From positions 29,948 to 93,947 of the forward strand of contig NZ_BAABJZ010000008.1 in assembly GCF_039543565.1 (NCBI RefSeq): 64,000 bases of DNA, given 5' to 3'. The stretch comes from Ferrimonas pelagia. GTDB lineage: Bacteria; Pseudomonadota; Gammaproteobacteria; Enterobacterales; Shewanellaceae. A program made the position numbers and the translations under genes. The notes under the pieces were generated by a model. It searched no databases, was not told the DNA's origin, and saw only the letters and a program-made list of their open reading frames with translations. Positions 61,504-64,000 of the stretch are shown here, one piece after another. The number at the start of each line of letters is the position of its first letter. Positions within the stretch are counted from its first letter, which is position 1.

Positions 61504-61578
61504 TGGACTATCGCCAAGCGGTAAGGCAGCGGGTTTTGATCCCGCCATTCCCAGGTTCGAATCCTGGTAGTCCAGCCA
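61504..61578 (+). tRNA. tRNA-Gln(TTG), copy 1
   Basis: 75 bases with encoded CCA; anticodon loop TTTTGAT gives TTG. Acceptor TGGACTA with TAGTCCA (T-A first pair, a Gln identity trait). Confidence 0.97.
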
Positions 61579-61620
61579 CTATTTAGAAACACGCATCGCG
61601 GGTTTCACAACAAGTTAGAT

Positions 61621-61697
61621 GGCTACGTAGCTCAGCTGGTTAGAGCACGGCACTCATAATGCCGGGGTCGCAGGTTCAAGTCCCGCCGTAGCCACCA
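61621..61697 (+). tRNA. tRNA-Met(CAT), elongator, copy 2
   Basis: Identical to copy 1 (77 bases). Preceded by a spacer ending ggtttcacaacaagttagat that recurs before the other downstream Met copies. Confidence 0.97.
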
Positions 61698-61713
61698 TAA
61701 ACATCGTTGTTAT

Positions 61714-61782
61714 GGCGAAAGGAAAGTGCATGGCACTCAGCTAACACTGAGGCGTCACAGGCCAATCCCGCCGTGGCCACCG
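61714..61782 (+). pseudogene. Decayed tRNA-Met copy
   Basis: 69 bases that align with the tRNA-Met genes mainly in the second half: GCATGGCACTCA, then a scrambled anticodon arm, and AATCCCGCCGTGGCCACC for the T-arm and acceptor end. The D-arm and the acceptor 5' side are degraded and the anticodon loop is lost, so no working cloverleaf forms. Confidence 0.75.
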
Positions 61783-61820
61783 TTGTTTCAAGTCTTAAAG
61801 TTTACTTTAAGCACCCTAGT

Positions 61821-61895
61821 TGGACTATCGCCAAGCGGTAAGGCAGCGGGTTTTGATCCCGCCATTCCCAGGTTCGAATCCTGGTAGTCCAGCCA
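61821..61895 (+). tRNA. tRNA-Gln(TTG), copy 2
   Basis: Identical to Gln copy 1 (75 bases). Confidence 0.97.
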
Positions 61896-61937
61896 TTTTT
61901 TAGAAACACGCACTGCGGGTTTCACAACAAGTTAGAT

Positions 61938-62014
61938 GGCTACGTAGCTCAGCTGGTTAGAGCACGGCACTCATAATGCCGGGGTCGCAGGTTCAAGTCC
62001 CGCCGTAGCCACCA
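61938..62014 (+). tRNA. tRNA-Met(CAT), elongator, copy 3
   Basis: Identical to Met copy 1 (77 bases). Confidence 0.97.
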
Positions 62015-62052
62015 TTGTTTCAAGTCTTAAAGTTCGCTTTAAGCACCCTAGT

Positions 62053-62127
62053 TGGACTATCGCCAAGCGGTAAGGCAGCGGGTTTTGATCCCGCCATTCC
62101 CAGGTTCGAATCCTGGTAGTCCAGCCA
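62053..62127 (+). tRNA. tRNA-Gln(TTG), copy 3
   Basis: Identical to Gln copy 1. It begins the run of four Gln genes separated by an almost constant 40-base spacer. Confidence 0.97.
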
Positions 62128-62167
62128 TTTTTCAAGTCTTGTGCTCTCGCAGCAGAAGCAACTTAGT

Positions 62168-62242
62168 TGGACTATCGCCAAGCGGTAAGGCAGCGGGTTT
62201 TGATCCCGCCATTCCCAGGTTCGAATCCTGGTAGTCCAGCCA
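62168..62242 (+). tRNA. tRNA-Gln(TTG), copy 4
   Basis: Identical to Gln copy 1; second unit of the tandem repeat. Confidence 0.97.
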
Positions 62243-62283
62243 TTTTTCAAGTCTTGTGCTCTCGCAGCAGAAGCAACTTAAGT

Positions 62284-62358
62284 TGGACTATCGCCAAGCG
62301 GTAAGGCAGCGGGTTTTGATCCCGCCATTCCCAGGTTCGAATCCTGGTAGTCCAGCCA
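62284..62358 (+). tRNA. tRNA-Gln(TTG), copy 5
   Basis: Identical to Gln copy 1; third unit of the tandem repeat, with one extra base in the spacer before it. Confidence 0.97.
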
Positions 62359-62398
62359 TTTTTCAAGTCTTGTGCTCTCGCAGCAGAAGCAACTTAGT

Positions 62399-62473
62399 TG
62401 GACTATCGCCAAGCGGTAAGGCAGCGGGTTTTGATCCCGCCATTCCCAGGTTCGAATCCTGGTAGTCCAGCCA
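62399..62473 (+). tRNA. tRNA-Gln(TTG), copy 6
   Basis: Identical to Gln copy 1; last unit of the tandem repeat, followed by the Met-type spacer. Confidence 0.97.
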
Positions 62474-62514
62474 TTTTTAGAAACACGCATTGCGGGTTTC
62501 ACGTCAAGTTAGAT

Positions 62515-62591
62515 GGCTACGTAGCTCAGCTGGTTAGAGCACGGCACTCATAATGCCGGGGTCGCAGGTTCAAGTCCCGCCGTAGCCACCA
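62515..62591 (+). tRNA. tRNA-Met(CAT), elongator, copy 4
   Basis: Identical to Met copy 1 (77 bases). Confidence 0.97.
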
Positions 62592-62627
62592 TTATTTGCA
62601 CTACCAAGCAGATAATTACAGATTTTT

Positions 62628-62712
62628 GCGGACGTGGCGGAATTGGTAGACGCGCCAGATTTAGGTTCTGGTATCTTACGGTGTGAGAGTTCAAGTCTCT
62701 CCGTCCGCACCA
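62628..62712 (+). tRNA. tRNA-Leu(TAG), copy 2
   Basis: Identical to Leu copy 1 (85 bases). The order Met-Leu-Gln at the end repeats the order at the beginning of the operon. Confidence 0.97.
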
Positions 62713-62717
62713 TCTTT

Positions 62718-62792
62718 TGGGCTATCGCCAAGCGGTAAGGCAGCGGGTTTTGATCCCGCCATTCCCAGGTTCGAATCCTGGTAGCCCAGCCA
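62718..62792 (+). tRNA. tRNA-Gln(TTG), copy 7, acceptor-stem variant
   Basis: Same as the other Gln genes except that the fourth acceptor pair is G-C instead of A-T (TGGGCTA with TAGCCCA), a compensated double change. Anticodon TTG is kept. Last gene of the operon. Confidence 0.96.
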
Positions 62793-62797
62793 TTTAC

Positions 62798-62825
62798 AAA
62801 AACCGACCATTGGTCGGTTTTTTTT
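62798..62825 (+). terminator. Rho-independent terminator of the tRNA operon
   Basis: Stem aaaccgacca with ggtcggttt (about 10 bp) with almost no loop, then a run of eight T, 5 bases after the last CCA. Confidence 0.9.
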
Positions 62826-63605
62826 GTATCCGGAAAAAATGCTACGCCACTGCTGGATATGACTTCCCAAACGATCCCACCCAGCCTCTCATCTGCCAAT
62901 ATGACGAGTCCGCCTCTCTGCCGGTGACCATCAAAGCAAGCTTGCTTGTACCCTCGATGACTCACGACATCACAACGCCTCCGTACGTCCATGCTGATCG
63001 CGTCTGCTCTCCCCATCCCAGTTGATCCAAATCGACCCCTTCCATCTCAGGCTAGCGTGCTCTTCAGCCCTCGATCAAAGTGATGGATGTCAGTGCAATA
63101 CACATCATTCCAAATAGAAGCACAGTGGCTAAAAGCAAAACAACGGCTGGTAAACACACCAGACGGCCGATCTTCCATCTCCTCGTTCATCCCCAAAACG
63201 CAATCCCCCCTCATTGAGGTGAGCTCAACGCACGGACGTGATCACCGGATCCCGCCCAGTTTTAAGCAAAAACAGTCAAACCAAATGGCTCTCAAACCCT
63301 CCCAAAGATCCTGCGCCAACGCATTTCGATAACTTGCATCGAAACGTCCGGCCTCATCGGACAAAAAGCACCCGAAAAATACAGCTGCGCTCGACCTCCA
63401 CCGTGGCAACGCCTCCCCACTCAGCGAGTATCGGCCAACAGCAAGGAGCTGACGACAAAAGCAAAGCAGCGAATTCAACACAGTCTCGCTCACTCTACCA
63501 ACAACAAACGCTCAGCCCGTCGCCACCCTGTTCAATAACCAAGCAAACGAACTTTTTGCTCTAGCCATGCCCCTCAGAGTTTGTAATACTCCGTCCCGCA
63601 CTAAA
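62826..63605. other. Gene-free stretch between the two tRNA groups
   Basis: 780 bases without a supportable gene. Open frames on both strands are short, lack ribosome-binding sites and have no recognisable domains. The upstream promoter of tRNA-Ser should be near the right end. No repeat, integrase or terminator was seen. Confidence 0.5.
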
Positions 63606-63695
63606 GGTGAGGTGGCCGAGTGGCTGAAGGCGCGCCCCTGCTAAGGGCGTATAGGCTAAAACCTATCGAGGGTTCGAATCCCTCCCTCACCGCCA
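63606..63695 (+). tRNA. tRNA-Ser(GCT)
   Basis: 90 bases with a long variable arm and encoded CCA; anticodon loop CTGCTAA gives GCT. Acceptor GGTGAGG pairs with CCTCACC (one G-T-free stem). Confidence 0.96.
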
Positions 63696-63746
63696 TTGCT
63701 TCTGTCTGGGGCAATGTTCTTTTACCAAAGAAAGTGACAACACGGA

Positions 63747-63823
<77 letters not shown>

Positions 63824-63889
63824 CTTTTCATCGAATTGATTTACTTTGATTCGAGCCTTCCCTCTTAGAAGTCAAATAAGACACTCGGA

Positions 63890-63966
<77 letters not shown>

Positions 63967-64000
63967 CTTTCCTTTAAGTCGATGTATTTTTGGCTTAATG

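Larger units (their letters stand above)
62053..62473 (+). repeat. Tandem repeat of tRNA-Gln plus spacer
   Basis: Four tRNA-Gln genes separated by three nearly identical 40- to 41-base spacers (tttttcaagtcttgtgctct... at 62128, 62243 and 62359). Unit starts are 62053, 62168, 62284 and 62399, so the periods are 115, 116 and 115. This is a recent tandem duplication. Confidence 0.92.

Noticed and set aside
62053..62473. Regularly spaced repeats resembling a CRISPR array
   Set aside because: The repeated unit is a tRNA-Gln gene and the spacers are nearly identical to each other, the opposite of a CRISPR array; no cas genes are present.
61380..62502. Several open frames running through the tRNA genes on both strands, with repeated peptide motifs
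   Set aside because: They are translations of repeated tRNA genes; the similarity among them comes from the tRNA copies.

Overview
The window reads as a chromosomal segment of a marine-type gammaproteobacterium of the Alteromonadales (Shewanella/Ferrimonas-like). The reasons are the hemA-prfA-prmC-sirB-kdsA and lolB-ispE-prs-rplY-pth-ychF runs, gcvA/rlmM/gcvR homologues, a TtpC-type TonB2 operon, a large carboxypeptidase-domain TonB-dependent receptor, and a metT-leuW-gln-type tRNA cluster. The genus is an inference; no rRNA gene is present. Base composition looks moderately GC-rich throughout (not counted), and I see no phage, insertion sequence, integron or CRISPR.

Layout. 1-0.6 kb: two paralogous RDD membrane proteins. 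0.7-2 kb: a radical SAM maturase of the anaerobic sulfatase-maturase type. 2.3-8.2 kb: a self-contained TetR-regulated cluster (TetR, LolA-like periplasmic protein, two FtsX-type permeases, an ATPase, an outer-membrane barrel) that looks like a dedicated envelope lipid or lipoprotein trafficking system. 8.5-9.5 kb: a PAS-GGDEF diguanylate cyclase gene interrupted by one in-frame TAA. 9.8-23.5 kb: a 5'-nucleotidase lipoprotein, a six-gene TonB2 energising operon (DUF3450, TtpC, ExbB, ExbD, TonB, TPR), a divergent TonB-dependent receptor and two ENPP-type phosphodiesterase lipoproteins; together these suggest scavenging of nucleotides or phosphate esters. 23.6-32.2 kb: a five-gene fatty-acid or sterol-like beta-oxidation operon with a divergent AraC-family regulator and an in-phase direct repeat between them.

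32-48 kb is mixed housekeeping and accessory: small hypotheticals (one apparently frameshifted), an M3 peptidase, a hybrid histidine kinase, GcvR, a DUF3360-like permease, a 2OG-oxygenase-fold protein that has lost its HxD metal ligands, the overlapping gcvA-hydrolase-DUF423-rlmM operon, acyl-CoA-binding protein, KdsA and a DUF819 carrier. 48-57 kb: translation and envelope genes in two divergent operons around hemA/lolB. 57-59.6 kb: tandem YdgA-like (DUF945) proteins. 59.7-61 kb: metY behind a MetJ-type operator.

61.2-62.8 kb holds a thirteen-gene tRNA operon (4 Met, 2 Leu, 7 Gln) with a strong promoter, a decayed tRNA-Met copy and a strong terminator; the Gln genes have clearly expanded by tandem duplication. 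After a 780-base gene-free stretch come tRNA-Ser and two initiator tRNA genes at the right edge.
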